Shown here: positions 45,679 through 55,002 of the stretch, piece by piece
Numbering within the stretch: position 1 is the first letter of the stretch
Layout of the letters: every line of letters starts with the position of its first letter
Source: Ruegeria atlantica
GTDB taxonomy: Bacteria; Pseudomonadota; Alphaproteobacteria; Rhodobacterales; Rhodobacteraceae
Direction: 5' to 3'
DNA: 64,000 nucleotides
NCBI RefSeq assembly: GCF_013033965.1
Contig: NZ_WQFE01000003.1
Location: 310,001 to 374,000, forward strand
Program-made: the position numbers and the translations under genes
The notes under the pieces: model-generated
The model's database searches: none
What the model saw: the letters and a program-made list of their open reading frames with translations, nothing else
Told to the model about the DNA's origin: nothing

Positions 45679-47643
45679 ATGATTACAGAACTCGGCCACT
45701 TTGCCCTGATCCTCGCGTTCCTCGTCGCCATCGTGCAGTCGGTCGTACCCTTGATCGGCGCAGCCAAACGTTGGGTCGGTTGGATGAATTTCGCGGAACC
45801 TGCCGCGATCGTTCAGTTCCTGCTGGTGTCTTTTTCATTCGGTGCCCTGGTCTGGGCTTTCGTGACGTCGGACTTTTCCCTGCGCGTGGTCGTCGAGAAC
45901 AGTCATTCGGCCAAGCCGATGCTGTACAAGATCAGCGGAACATGGGGAAACCACGAGGGTTCGATGCTGCTGTGGGTTCTTATCGTGTCGCTGTTCGGAG
46001 CGATGGCGGCCTTTTTCGGTGGCGGCTTGCCACCGACGTTGAAAGCGCGGGTTCTGTCGGTTCAGTCGATGATTGCGGTCGCTTTCTTTGCGTTCATCCT
46101 GTTCACATCGAACCCATTTGATCGCCTGATCGTCGCCCCATTTGACGGTCGCGATCTAAACCCGCTGTTGCAGGACCCTGGGTTAGCCTTCCATCCGCCG
46201 TTCCTGTACCTGGGCTATGTGGGTCTCAGCATGGCATTCAGCTTTGCTGTTGCTGCCCTGATCGAGGGGCGCGTCGATGCCGCGTGGGGCCGGTGGGTAC
46301 GTCCGTGGACACTGGCCGCATGGATATTCCTGACCATTGGGATCGCACTTGGGTCGTGGTGGGCTTATTACGAATTGGGTTGGGGCGGTTTCTGGTTCTG
46401 GGACCCGGTAGAAAACGCCTCGTTCATGCCATGGCTTCTTGCCGCAGCGCTGCTGCATTCTGCCATCGTGGTCGAAAAACGCGAAGCCTTAAAAAGCTGG
46501 ACCATCCTGTTGGCGATTATCGCATTTGGCTTTTCGCTGATCGGGACGTTCATCGTGCGGTCAGGTTTGCTGACGTCGGTTCATGCCTTTGCAAATGACC
46601 CCGAACGCGGTGTTTTCATCTTGATCATTCTGGTGCTTTTCATCGGCGGGGCACTGACCCTATTCGCAGCCCGCGCGCAAGCGATGGAGGCGAAAGGTGT
46701 GTTCAGCATGGTCAGCCGTGAAAGCGCGTTGGTTCTGAACAACATCTTGCTGGCTGTCAGTTGTTTCGTGGTGTTCTTCGGGACGATGTGGCCGATGGTG
46801 GCCGAGATGGCGTTCGACCGTAAACTCTCGGTCGGAGCGCCTTTCTTCAATGCGGCCTTTACGCCCTTCATGGTGGCCCTGGGCATTGCATTGCCAATAG
46901 GGTCCATGTTGCCGTGGAAGCGTGGAAAACTGGGCAAATCGGCCTATTCCCTGCGCTATGTGTTCATCTTGTCTGTCGCACTGGCCCTGTTGGTATGGGT
47001 TATGCAGACCGAACGCAGTGCTCTTGGGCCAATCGGGCTGTTTTTGGGGGCATGGGTCACCTTCGGTGCGGCCGTAGACCTGTGGAGTCGCACGGGGCGC
47101 AATGGCAGTCTCCAGCGCTTGTTCCGCTTGCCTGGCGCGGACTGGGGCAAGGCTGTGGCCCATACCGGTTTAGGTGTGACAATCTTTGCCATCGCCGGTC
47201 TGACCGCTTGGGAGGTTGAAGATATTCGCGTGGCACAGCCCGGTCAGCCGTTTGAAGTTGGGCAGTTCACACTGACGCTTGAAAATGTCCGCGACGTGCA
47301 AGGGCCCAACTATTTCTCAACCACTGCGGATGTACAGGTCGAAAAGAACGGGCGGCCCATGGGCACGTTGCATCCTGAGAAACGCAATTACCCGGTGGCG
47401 CGGATGCCAACCACCGAAGCAGCCATCGACTATCGTTTCCTTGGTGACCTCTATGTCGTGATCGGAGATCAACAAGCTGATGGCGGCTGGGTCATGCGGA
47501 CTTACATCAAACCACTGGCCAACTGGATCTGGGGCGGCTGTATCCTTATGGCTCTGGGCGGACTCCTCAGCTTGTCTGACCGCCGGTTCCGGGTGGCAGC
47601 AGGTGCGCGCAAAACACCCCCGGGCGGAGTACCGGCAGAATGA
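45679..47643 (+). CDS. ccmF: Cytochrome c heme lyase subunit CcmF
   Basis: 654 residues, normal for CcmF, a polytopic inner-membrane protein that takes heme from CcmE and attaches it to apocytochrome c. The tryptophan-rich heme-handling motif reads WGGFWFWDPVEN, and conserved periplasmic histidines are in the expected loops (AFHPPFLYLGYVG). I start at ATG 45679 (MITELGHFALIL); a frame from 45643 adds 12 residues. It overlaps ccmH by 4 bp. Confidence 0.96.
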   Translation: MITELGHFALILAFLVAIVQSVVPLIGAAKRWVGWMNFAEPAAIVQFLLVSFSFGALVWAFVTSDFSLRVVVENSHSAKPMLYKISGTWGNHEGSMLLWVLIVSLFGAMAAFFGGGLPPTLKARVLSVQSMIAVAFFAFILFTSNPFDRLIVAPFDGRDLNPLLQDPGLAFHPPFLYLGYVGLSMAFSFAVAALIEGRVDAAWGRWVRPWTLAAWIFLTIGIALGSWWAYYELGWGGFWFWDPVENASFMPWLLAAALLHSAIVVEKREALKSWTILLAIIAFGFSLIGTFIVRSGLLTSVHAFANDPERGVFILIILVLFIGGALTLFAARAQAMEAKGVFSMVSRESALVLNNILLAVSCFVVFFGTMWPMVAEMAFDRKLSVGAPFFNAAFTPFMVALGIALPIGSMLPWKRGKLGKSAYSLRYVFILSVALALLVWVMQTERSALGPIGLFLGAWVTFGAAVDLWSRTGRNGSLQRLFRLPGADWGKAVAHTGLGVTIFAIAGLTAWEVEDIRVAQPGQPFEVGQFTLTLENVRDVQGPNYFSTTADVQVEKNGRPMGTLHPEKRNYPVARMPTTEAAIDYRFLGDLYVVIGDQQADGGWVMRTYIKPLANWIWGGCILMALGGLLSLSDRRFRVAAGARKTPPGGVPAE

Positions 47644-48095
47644 CGCGTTTGATCCTCATTTTCATTTTGATCGCATCGCCTTTGTTTGCAGTACAGCCGG
47701 ACGAGGTGCTGGAAGACCCGGTTCTGGAACAGCGCGCGCGCGACCTAAGCACGGGTCTGCGCTGCCTAGTTTGCCGCAACGAAAGTATCGACGAAAGCAA
47801 TGCCGAACTTGCCCGTGACCTGCGCCTGCTGTTGCGTGAGCGGCTGGTTGCAGGGGATACGGACAAGGAAGCGGTCGAATTTATCGTGGATCGTTATGGT
47901 GAATATGTCCTGTTGAAGCCGACGGTCACCGGCTCGAACCTGATGCTTTGGCTTGCTGGACCGATCATGCTTTTGATCGCCGCCGCAATGGGTTGGAATT
48001 TTCTGCGCAATCGATCTCAGGCTGCAGGCGTTGAAGGCAAAGACAGTCTCAGCGAAGCCGAGAAAGAGCGCTTGCGCCAGATTCTTGACGACTGA
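47640..48095 (+). CDS. ccmH: Cytochrome c maturation thioreductase CcmH
   Basis: 151 residues. A signal peptide (LILIFILIASPLFA), the redox motif LRCLVCRNESI (C-x-x-C) that reduces the apocytochrome CXXCH, and a C-terminal membrane anchor (LMLWLAGPIMLLIAAAMGW). Its ATG overlaps the ccmF stop (ATGA). CcmI is not in this window. Confidence 0.95.
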   Translation: MTRLILIFILIASPLFAVQPDEVLEDPVLEQRARDLSTGLRCLVCRNESIDESNAELARDLRLLLRERLVAGDTDKEAVEFIVDRYGEYVLLKPTVTGSNLMLWLAGPIMLLIAAAMGWNFLRNRSQAAGVEGKDSLSEAEKERLRQILDD

Positions 48096-48169
48096 CCCCC
48101 CGTATTTCTTTCCCTTCGCCTGTATTTGAGTCAGGGTTCACCAAGTCGTGAGCATGGGGAGAGGACTAC

Positions 48170-48946
48170 ATGGACTATGAGGCTATACTGCTGGATATCA
48201 CTGACAATCTGGCTGTGGTAACCCTGAACCGACCCGACAAGCTGAACGCGCTGACGGCGCAGATGCGGGCCGAAGTCACTCATGCGATGACCCATGCTGC
48301 CCGCCACGCGCGGGCGATCGTTCTGACCGGGGCGGGCGGTGCCTTTTGCTCGGGTCAGGATCTGGGAGATTCGTCCAGCACAGGACGGATCGATCTGGAA
48401 CGAACGCTACGCGACGAATACGATCCGATGCTGGAATCCATCTACAACTGCCCGGTCCCAACCATCGCAGCAGTCAATGGACCGGCAGCCGGAGCCGGGG
48501 CGAACATAGCGCTCAGCGCTGACGTGGTTATTGCGACCGAAAGCGCATACTTCCTGCAGGCATTTTCCCGCATAGGCCTGATCCCGGATGCAGGGGGTAC
48601 TTGGTTCCTGCCACGCCAGATGGGCTTCGCCAAGGCCATGGGCGCAGCGCTTTTTGCCGACAAGATCAGCGCCAAACAGGCGGACGAATGGGGTATGATC
48701 TGGGAAGCGGTGGCCGACGACGATTTCGCCACGCATTGGCGCAAGCGGGCTGCGTATCTGGCCAATGGCCCGACCACAGCGTTTGGCGCAATCAAACAGG
48801 CAATCCGCGGAACCTACGACAATACTCTGCCGCAGCAACTGGAGATGGAGGCGCATTTGCAGGGGGATTGCGGCCGCTCACGCGACTTTGCCGAAGGCGT
48901 CGTTGCCTTCATGGAAAAACGCCCCCCGAAATTCGAGGGGCGCTGA
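48170..48946 (+). CDS. Enoyl-CoA hydratase/isomerase family protein (PaaG-like)
   Basis: 258 residues, crotonase fold. Oxyanion-hole segments GAFCSGQDLGD and GPAAGAGANIALSAD; the catalytic Asp in RIGLIPDAGGTWFLPR and the absence of the usual second Glu point to the PaaG group (ring-epoxide isomerase of phenylacetate breakdown) rather than a simple hydratase. No other phenylacetate genes are near, so the substrate is uncertain. Stands alone between ccmH and the convergent methyltransferase gene. Confidence 0.85.
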   Translation: MDYEAILLDITDNLAVVTLNRPDKLNALTAQMRAEVTHAMTHAARHARAIVLTGAGGAFCSGQDLGDSSSTGRIDLERTLRDEYDPMLESIYNCPVPTIAAVNGPAAGAGANIALSADVVIATESAYFLQAFSRIGLIPDAGGTWFLPRQMGFAKAMGAALFADKISAKQADEWGMIWEAVADDDFATHWRKRAAYLANGPTTAFGAIKQAIRGTYDNTLPQQLEMEAHLQGDCGRSRDFAEGVVAFMEKRPPKFEGR

Positions 48947-48951
48947 ACGAT

Positions 48952-49968
48952 TTAAGCGCGACGACGGCGACGACTGCGCCGCTCGGGCGCGGCCGCATCG
49001 GCTTCGGTGCCGTCCGAGGCCGATGAGAACGGCCCCAAGGCGTCCGTGATCTGTTCGAGCGTCGGGCGCGTACCACGGCTGGTAGAGTCCAACGCTTCGC
49101 GCATTTTGCGCAGGTGATCCGGCATGGTGCCGCAGCAACCGCCGATGATCGTGGCACCTGCATCCCGTGCCATTTGTGCGTACTGGCCCATCAATTCGGG
49201 TGTGCCGTCATAGTGAATGTGGCCATCGACATATTTCGGGATACCCGCGTTGCCTTTGGAGATCACCGGGCGTTCCGTGCCCTGCGCCGCAAATCCAAGC
49301 ACGGTGCGCAGGATGTCTGACGCGCCTGTGCCGCAGTTGGCCCCAAAGGCAATCGGCGGATTGGGTAGTGTTTCGACCAGTTGGGCCAGATCAGCGGATG
49401 TCACGCCCATCATGGTGCGCCCGGCGGTATCAAAGCTCATGGTGCCGCACCAGGGCATGTCGGCCAGCGCAAAGGCCTCGGCCGCCGCTCTGAATTCCTC
49501 GGGCGCGCTGATTGTTTCGACCCATAGAACGTCAGCGCCGCCTTCTTTCAGTGCTTCAGCCTGCTCATGAAACATCTCGACAGCGCCAGCGTGGGACAGG
49601 CTACCGACCGGCTCCATGATCTCACCGGTCGGACCGACCGAGCCGGCGACAACAATTGTGCGTCCGGCCTTGTCCGCCACTTCACGGCCCAGTTCAGCGC
49701 CGATCCGGTTTAGCTCGCCAACCCGATTGTGCGCATCGTGCAGTTTCAGGCGGGCAGATGTGCCGCCAAAGGTGTTGGTCAGAAACAGGTCGCTGCCTGC
49801 GTCCACCGAGCCCTGATACAATGCCCGAATTTTGTCCGGTGCGTCGACATTCCACAGCTCAGGCGCGTCACCTGATTGCAGACCCATATTGAACAAGTTC
49901 GTGCCCGTGGCACCGTCAGCCAGCAAAGCATCTTTTGTTTCCAGAAGTTTATTGAGCGCATTTGTCAT
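48952..49968 (-). CDS. bmt: Betaine-homocysteine S-methyltransferase (Bmt)
   Basis: 338 residues, a zinc-dependent methyltransferase that uses glycine betaine (or a relative) to methylate homocysteine. The N-terminus is LLADGATGTNLFNMGL, and the zinc cysteines are in GANCGTGASD and GGCCGTMPDH, the pattern of the homocysteine S-methyltransferase domain. The C-terminal 13 residues are an unusual arginine-rich tail (PERRSRRRRRA) beyond the catalytic domain. Marine Rhodobacteraceae use this enzyme for betaine and DMSP turnover. It is convergent with the enoyl-CoA hydratase gene. Confidence 0.92.
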   Translation of the reverse strand: MTNALNKLLETKDALLADGATGTNLFNMGLQSGDAPELWNVDAPDKIRALYQGSVDAGSDLFLTNTFGGTSARLKLHDAHNRVGELNRIGAELGREVADKAGRTIVVAGSVGPTGEIMEPVGSLSHAGAVEMFHEQAEALKEGGADVLWVETISAPEEFRAAAEAFALADMPWCGTMSFDTAGRTMMGVTSADLAQLVETLPNPPIAFGANCGTGASDILRTVLGFAAQGTERPVISKGNAGIPKYVDGHIHYDGTPELMGQYAQMARDAGATIIGGCCGTMPDHLRKMREALDSTSRGTRPTLEQITDALGPFSSASDGTEADAAAPERRSRRRRRA

Positions 49969-50001
49969 GGGGGTATTCCCAAAAGGCCATTAGGGGCCGT
50001 T

Positions 50002-50039
50002 AAAAATAGAGACGCCCCGTGTCTCATGACCGGGGCATC
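50002..50039 (-). terminator. Terminator after the ATPase zeta-subunit gene
   Basis: On the minus strand a 9-bp stem GATGCCCCG/CGGGGCGTC (one G-U pair) is followed after four bases by TTTTT (50006-50002). It separates the zeta-subunit gene from bmt. A second small hairpin CTCATGA/TCATGAG lies at 50057-50073. Confidence 0.65.
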
Positions 50040-50084
50040 AAATCAAATTCATAAAACTCATGAAGATCATGAGCCGAGCAATGC

Positions 50085-50402
50085 TCACTCGGTTTCGCTC
50101 AGGACCTGTGCTTTGGCCTCGGGCAGAAGCTCGGCCATTTTTGCGCGGATTTCGTCATCGGACGAAAGCGCGCCCAGATCGGCGGAAACCTTGCGGACGA
50201 CGTCTTCGTGACCAGCCTCTTCGAAATCGGCGATTACCACGGTTTTGGCATACGCTTCGGCGTCATCGCCGGATTTGCCCATCTTTTCTGCGGCCCAGAG
50301 GCCCAGCAATCTGTTGCAGCGCGCCTGTGCTTTGAACTGCATTTCCTCGTCATGGGCGAATTTCGCTTCAAAAGCATTTTCGCGTTCGTCAAAAGTGGTC
50401 AT
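50085..50402 (-). CDS. F1FO-ATPase inhibitor zeta subunit (DUF1476)
   Basis: 105 residues, the alphaproteobacterial zeta subunit first described in Paracoccus. It blocks ATP hydrolysis by inserting its N-terminus into F1. The N-terminal inhibitory helix (FDERENAFEAKFAHDEEMQF) is followed by a four-helix bundle (ARCNRLLGLWAAEKMGKSG, VIADFEEAGHEDVVRKVSADL). It stands alone, away from any ATPase genes, which is usual. Confidence 0.92.
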   Translation of the reverse strand: MTTFDERENAFEAKFAHDEEMQFKAQARCNRLLGLWAAEKMGKSGDDAEAYAKTVVIADFEEAGHEDVVRKVSADLGALSSDDEIRAKMAELLPEAKAQVLSETE

Positions 50403-50589
50403 TGGTTGCGGACCTCATGGATTACATCTTCTTTCCTGATGATATGACTATAGCTTGCCCCGGGTGCAAGAGATTTGCGCTGCGTCAAAGCCTCTCGGTC
50501 CGCCGAACTTGCGGGAAAGAGGGGCTTGGACTATGAGGGCGCCAACGCGAAGGGACTCATTCCCTCGCCCCGGACTGGAAAGGTCGCTC

Positions 50590-51345
50590 ATGGCGCGTCG
50601 CAAGAAGATCTACGAAGGTAAGGCAAAAATTCTGTATGAAGGCCCGGAACCAGGGACCATTGTGCAGTATTTCAAGGATGATGCCACCGCGTTCAATGCG
50701 GAAAAGAAGGACGTCATCGACGGCAAAGGCGTGCTGAACAACCGCCTGAGCGAGTTCTTCATGACCGGCCTCAACCAGATCGGCGTTCCGACCCACTTCA
50801 TTCGTCGCCTGAACATGCGCGAGCAATTGGTGCGCAATTGCGAGATTGTTCCGCTGGAAGTGATCGTTCGCAACTATGCCGCAGGAACAATGTCGAAACG
50901 TCTTGGCATCGCCGAAGGTACACAGCTGCCGCGCCCGATTGTCGAGTATTGCTATAAAGACGATGCGTTGGGTGATCCGCTGGTCACCGAGGAACATATT
51001 GCCGCCTTTGGCTGGGCCAGCCAACAGGACATGGACGATATTCTAAGCCTCGCGCTGCGCGTCAATGATTTCATGAGCGGTATGATGTTGGCTGTCGGTA
51101 TCCGACTGGTCGATTTCAAAATCGAGATCGGTCGCGTGTTCGATGGGGATTTCCAGCGTCTGATCGTAGCCGATGAAATCAGCCCTGACAGCTGCCGTCT
51201 GTGGGATATCGAAACCGGTCAAAAGCTGGACAAAGACGTATTTCGCCGCGATCTGGGCAGTCTTACGGATGCTTATTCCGAAGTCGCGCGTCGTTTGGGT
51301 GTCCTGCCCAAAAGCAACGTCGCCAAGCCGACGCTGATCAACTGA
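50590..51345 (+). CDS. purC: Phosphoribosylaminoimidazole-succinocarboxamide synthase
   Basis: 251 residues. Eighth step of purine synthesis. [20 protein letters not shown] starts the ATP domain; [22 protein letters not shown] ([11 protein letters not shown]) and [10 protein letters not shown] are SAICAR synthetase signatures. ATG 50590 gives the usual N-terminus; the open frame runs upstream to 50455 without a site. A terminator follows. The purine genes purS and purQ follow after marC. Confidence 0.97.
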   Translation: MARRKKIYEGKAKILYEGPEPGTIVQYFKDDATAFNAEKKDVIDGKGVLNNRLSEFFMTGLNQIGVPTHFIRRLNMREQLVRNCEIVPLEVIVRNYAAGTMSKRLGIAEGTQLPRPIVEYCYKDDALGDPLVTEEHIAAFGWASQQDMDDILSLALRVNDFMSGMMLAVGIRLVDFKIEIGRVFDGDFQRLIVADEISPDSCRLWDIETGQKLDKDVFRRDLGSLTDAYSEVARRLGVLPKSNVAKPTLIN

Positions 51346-51371
51346 TCGTCTTTAGGGTCACTTAAATTGGA

Positions 51372-51401
51372 AAAGCGCTGCCCAAACATCGGCAGCGCTT
51401 T
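51372..51401 (+). terminator. Terminator after purC
   Basis: Perfect 11-bp stem AAAGCGCTGCC/GGCAGCGCTTT with an 8-nt loop and a TTTTTCTTTT tail. Confidence 0.93.
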
Positions 51402-51466
51402 TTCTTTTCCCGGTGAAATTGACAGACAGATAAAATGTCTTTCATTGTCGGCCAGAGCATTGGACG

Positions 51467-52141
51467 GTGACCAAAGTAATGGCTGAACTATTCGATCAGG
51501 CAGTTTTTCTTAAGTTTCTTGCGGCCCTGCTGGCGATTTTTAATCCCCTATATGGCATCCCAATCTTTCTGAGCATGACCGAAGGGTATTCCCCGGCTGA
51601 GCGAAAACGCGTGGCGCTGGTCGTGACGGGCACGGTCGTAACGGTTGCCTTGATTTCCGTTGCAATCGGCGAAGAAATCCTGGCCGTTTTCGGCATTGAT
51701 ATTCCCTCTTTCCGGATCGCCGGTGGCCTGATCATTCTGGGCGTCGGCATGTCGATGCTGAATGCCTCTGACCGACCTCAGGGCGACCAGCAGGCTGTGC
51801 AAGAAGGAGCGCGCAAGAAAAGCAATATTGCCGTTGTGCCGCTGGCCATTCCGCTGACGATCGGTCCGGGTACGATTGCAACGACGATTGTCTTTGCCCA
51901 TACATTGTCCGACGGGGCCGAGATTGTGACGCTGGGATCAGCGGTGTTGATCGCCTGCGCCATCGTTGGGCTGGGGCTTTTGTTTGCTGACCCGATCTCG
52001 CGTTTCTTTGGACCCACGATGATCAACGTTATCACGCGGGTCATGGCGATCATTCTGGTGGCCGTTGCCGTGGAAATGGTCCTGACCGGTACGTTCGATG
52101 CAATAGACAAACATTATCCGGGGCTGTTGGGCGGCAGTTGA
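51467..52141 (+). CDS. MarC-family integral membrane protein
   Basis: 224 residues with six hydrophobic segments typical of MarC/UPF0056: FNPLYGIPIFLSMTEGY near the N-terminus, RIAGGLIILGVGMSMLNA, and AIPLTIGPGTIATTIVFAH. Function unresolved; it is not a confirmed drug transporter. Start is GTG 51467 or ATG 51479; neither has a strong ribosome site. It interrupts the purC/purS/purQ series. Confidence 0.9.
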   Translation: MTKVMAELFDQAVFLKFLAALLAIFNPLYGIPIFLSMTEGYSPAERKRVALVVTGTVVTVALISVAIGEEILAVFGIDIPSFRIAGGLIILGVGMSMLNASDRPQGDQQAVQEGARKKSNIAVVPLAIPLTIGPGTIATTIVFAHTLSDGAEIVTLGSAVLIACAIVGLGLLFADPISRFFGPTMINVITRVMAIILVAVAVEMVLTGTFDAIDKHYPGLLGGS

Positions 52142-52258
52142 TCAAGTCAACCTGCGGCAAACTGCGTCCTGACAAGGGTTGTCGAACGCCCTTTGGCACG
52201 TTATCCCCCGCGCAACGGAACGGGCAGAAAACATCGGCCCTCAGTTGGAGTTGCGAGA

Positions 52259-52489
52259 ATGAAAGCACGTGTGCATGTGATGCTCAAGAACGGGGTCCTG
52301 GACCCGCAGGGTGAGGCGGTGCGTCACGCATTGGGTGCCATGGGCTTTGATCAGGTCGAAGGTGTGCGTCAGGGCAAAGTGATTGACCTTGAGCTGGCCG
52401 AAGGCGCGACCGAGGCGGACATCACCGAGATGTGCGAGAAGCTGTTGGCCAACACGGTCATCGAACGCTACGAAATCGAACTGGTCTGA
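52259..52489 (+). CDS. purS: Phosphoribosylformylglycinamidine synthase subunit PurS
   Basis: 76 residues, the small structural subunit of the three-part FGAM synthase. [20 protein letters not shown], then [12 protein letters not shown], match the family. ATG 52259 with GGAG upstream gives the normal N-terminus; an ATG further up adds 22 residues. purQ follows after 23 bp; the PurL partner is encoded at 31.6-33.7 kb. Confidence 0.95.
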   Translation: MKARVHVMLKNGVLDPQGEAVRHALGAMGFDQVEGVRQGKVIDLELAEGATEADITEMCEKLLANTVIERYEIELV

Positions 52490-52512
52490 CCCTTATTCCC
52501 GGAGGCCTCGCC

Positions 52513-53181
52513 ATGCGCGCAGCTGTTATCGTATTCCCAGGCTCAAACTGTGACCGGGATCTTGCCGTCGCTTTTGAACAGGCGGGCTTTCAGGTCGATA
52601 TGGTCTGGCATAAAGACGCCGCGCTGCCCGAGGGCGTGGATATCGTGGGCGTACCGGGGGGCTTTTCCTACGGGGATTACCTGCGGTGCGGTGCCATCGC
52701 TGCTCAGTCACCGATCTGCAAGGCCGTGGTTAACCACACCGAACGAGGCGGCTATGCCGTTGGTATCTGCAACGGCTTTCAGATCCTGACCGAAACAGGC
52801 ATCCTGCCGGGCGCTTTGCTGCGTAACGCCGGTTTGAAATACATCTGCCGCACCGTCGGATTGAAGGTGGAAACCAGCGACAGCGCATTCACCGAAGGGT
52901 ACAACGCGGGTGATGTGATCAGCATTCCAATCGCGCACCACGACGGCAACTATTTTGCCGACGACGCCACGTTGGCCAAACTGCAGGATCAGGACCGGAT
53001 CGCGTTCACCTATACCGAGAATCCCAACGGCTCGGTTGGGGATATCGCCGGTATCCTGTCTGAAAACCGTCGGGTGTTGGGAATGATGCCGCACCCTGAA
53101 CGTGCAGCGGATGAGGGCCACGGCGGAACAGACGGAACGGCATTGTTCCGCGCATTGTCCGGCGTTCTCGCTCCGGCGTGA
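52513..53181 (+). CDS. purQ: Phosphoribosylformylglycinamidine synthase glutaminase subunit PurQ
   Basis: 222 residues, a class I glutamine amidotransferase that supplies ammonia to PurL. The nucleophile Cys is in [12 protein letters not shown], and the His-Glu pair in [13 protein letters not shown]-terminus [14 protein letters not shown] is typical. GGAGG lies 8 bp before ATG 52513. Confidence 0.97.
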   Translation: MRAAVIVFPGSNCDRDLAVAFEQAGFQVDMVWHKDAALPEGVDIVGVPGGFSYGDYLRCGAIAAQSPICKAVVNHTERGGYAVGICNGFQILTETGILPGALLRNAGLKYICRTVGLKVETSDSAFTEGYNAGDVISIPIAHHDGNYFADDATLAKLQDQDRIAFTYTENPNGSVGDIAGILSENRRVLGMMPHPERAADEGHGGTDGTALFRALSGVLAPA

Positions 53182-53217
53182 CTTGAGCTTATGATCCAGC
53201 CCGCGTAACTTTCCGGG

Positions 53218-54996
53218 ATGAGTTCCGAAGTTCGCTCAGGCTGGTCCTTTCTGACAAAACCTTTTCGTGGCGCGCCATTGGGTTGGCGGTTGCGGCTGGC
53301 GGTTATTTTTCTTTTGATTGCCACTGTTACCACGGTTTATGTGACGAACCGGCTGCTGACGGACCGCTTTACCGAATCCACGCGAAACCGGGCCGAAGTG
53401 CGGCTGGCCCTGTATTCCGGCAATTTGCTGAGCGAACTGCGCCGAAATGCGATTGTTCCGCAACTATTGGCACGCGATCCCACGTTGATATCCGCGCTGC
53501 AGTCCAGCGACTATTCCTTGTCTACCCAGCGCCTGATCTCGTTTGTCGAAGAGATTGGCGCAGCGTCATTGATGCTGCTGGACGGCGATGGGCGCACTGT
53601 TGCGGCCACTGATCGCGCGCGCTTGGGAGAGCCGCACCGAAGCTCGCCGTATTTCATTGATGCGATACGGGCGAATTCGACGATCTTTACCGTGATTGCA
53701 AGAGAATCGGGCGGCTACAGCTTTGTTTATTCGCGAAGAATGGAGGCCAATGCCGAGGTTCTGGGCGTCATCGTCGTCGAGGTTGACCTGCAGAAGTTCG
53801 AGCGCGCCTGGGCGGGTATTTCCGACGCTGTGATGGTGACAGACAGTACCGGCACAATAATTCTGTCGACCGAACCGCAATGGCGGGGGCTTGAAGAAAA
53901 CGCCGCGCTGCTTCGCCAACCTGCACAGGGCGCAATTCAGCGGGCAATTCGCGCCACAACCGACTGGACCGCGTTGCCGCCGGACGCCTATCTGCAGGGC
54001 GAGGCAGTGATGCGGATGGAAACACGCATCCCGTTCCGAGGTTGGAAAATGACCTCGTTCACCTCCTATGAGTCGATTCGGGAAAAGGTGAACAGTGTTA
54101 TCGCGCTCGAAATCATGGGATTTGCGATTCTTCTGGCGCTGGCATTCTACGCACTTAGCCGCCGGGCCACGTTCCGCATGGCGTTGTTCCAGCGCGAGTC
54201 GGCAGAGCTTCGCGCATTGAACTCACGCCTAAAGCGGGAAATTGCTGAGCGGGAACGGGTTGAAAAGACGCTGGAAGTTGCCGAGCAGACCCTCGCCCAA
54301 AGCTCGAAATTGGCCGCATTGGGCGAGATGTCAGCCGCGGTGAGTCACGAGCTAAATCAACCTCTGGCTGCAATGAAAACCTATCTCGCCGGCGCGCGTC
54401 TTTTGCTGCGTCGGAACCGACCCGAAGAGGCGCTGGCAAGCTTTGGTAGGATCGATGGTCTGATCGAGAGAATGGGGGCAATTACCCGTCAGCTAAAATC
54501 CTACGCTCGGAAAGGGGCGGATGCGTTTTCCCCAGTAAACCTTAGTGAAGCGCTGGCTGCATCCCTGTCCATGATGGAACCACAACTGCGGCAGCGTCAC
54601 GTCAAGATCACTCAGATCCTGCCCGACGAACCGGTGACGGTCATGGGCGATCGTATGCGGATCGAGCAGGTGATGGTGAACCTCCTACGCAACGCGCTGG
54701 ACGCCACCAAATCGGTGTCTGAGCCGGATGTTGAAATCATACTGGCGGCAGGCGATATGGCAGTGCTGACCGTGCGTGACAACGGCTATGGAATCGAGGA
54801 CATCGAAAACCTGTTCGAACCGTTCTATACTACGAAACAACCCGGCGACGGGGTTGGTCTGGGGCTTGCCATCTCATCCGGGATCGTGAACGACCATGGC
54901 GGACGGCTGACAGCACGAAACAGCCCGCAAGGCGGGGCCGTGTTCGAGATGCAGTTGCCGATACTAGGAAGTGACGGCCTTGAGGCCGCGGAATAA
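53218..54996 (+). CDS. DctB-like membrane histidine kinase
   Basis: 592 residues. Two membrane helices (about 22-42 and 293-313) enclose a periplasmic sensor domain of the double Cache type found in C4-dicarboxylate sensors. A coiled coil leads to the kinase core: H-box SHELNQPLAAMKTYL (His377), N-box MVNLLRNALDATKS, and G-boxes VRDNGYGIEDIENL and GVGLGLAISSGIV. It lies 6 bp upstream of the response regulator gene, so they form one operon. The dicarboxylate ligand is inferred from the DctB-like layout; no dctPQM transport genes are in the window. Confidence 0.88.
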   Translation: MSSEVRSGWSFLTKPFRGAPLGWRLRLAVIFLLIATVTTVYVTNRLLTDRFTESTRNRAEVRLALYSGNLLSELRRNAIVPQLLARDPTLISALQSSDYSLSTQRLISFVEEIGAASLMLLDGDGRTVAATDRARLGEPHRSSPYFIDAIRANSTIFTVIARESGGYSFVYSRRMEANAEVLGVIVVEVDLQKFERAWAGISDAVMVTDSTGTIILSTEPQWRGLEENAALLRQPAQGAIQRAIRATTDWTALPPDAYLQGEAVMRMETRIPFRGWKMTSFTSYESIREKVNSVIALEIMGFAILLALAFYALSRRATFRMALFQRESAELRALNSRLKREIAERERVEKTLEVAEQTLAQSSKLAALGEMSAAVSHELNQPLAAMKTYLAGARLLLRRNRPEEALASFGRIDGLIERMGAITRQLKSYARKGADAFSPVNLSEALAASLSMMEPQLRQRHVKITQILPDEPVTVMGDRMRIEQVMVNLLRNALDATKSVSEPDVEIILAAGDMAVLTVRDNGYGIEDIENLFEPFYTTKQPGDGVGLGLAISSGIVNDHGGRLTARNSPQGGAVFEMQLPILGSDGLEAAE

Positions 54997-55002
54997 CGAG
55001 GA

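Noticed and set aside
49969..50084. SAM or SAH riboswitch upstream of bmt
   Set aside because: The hairpins present are explained by a terminator of the zeta-subunit gene, and I cannot match a SAM/SAH aptamer core.
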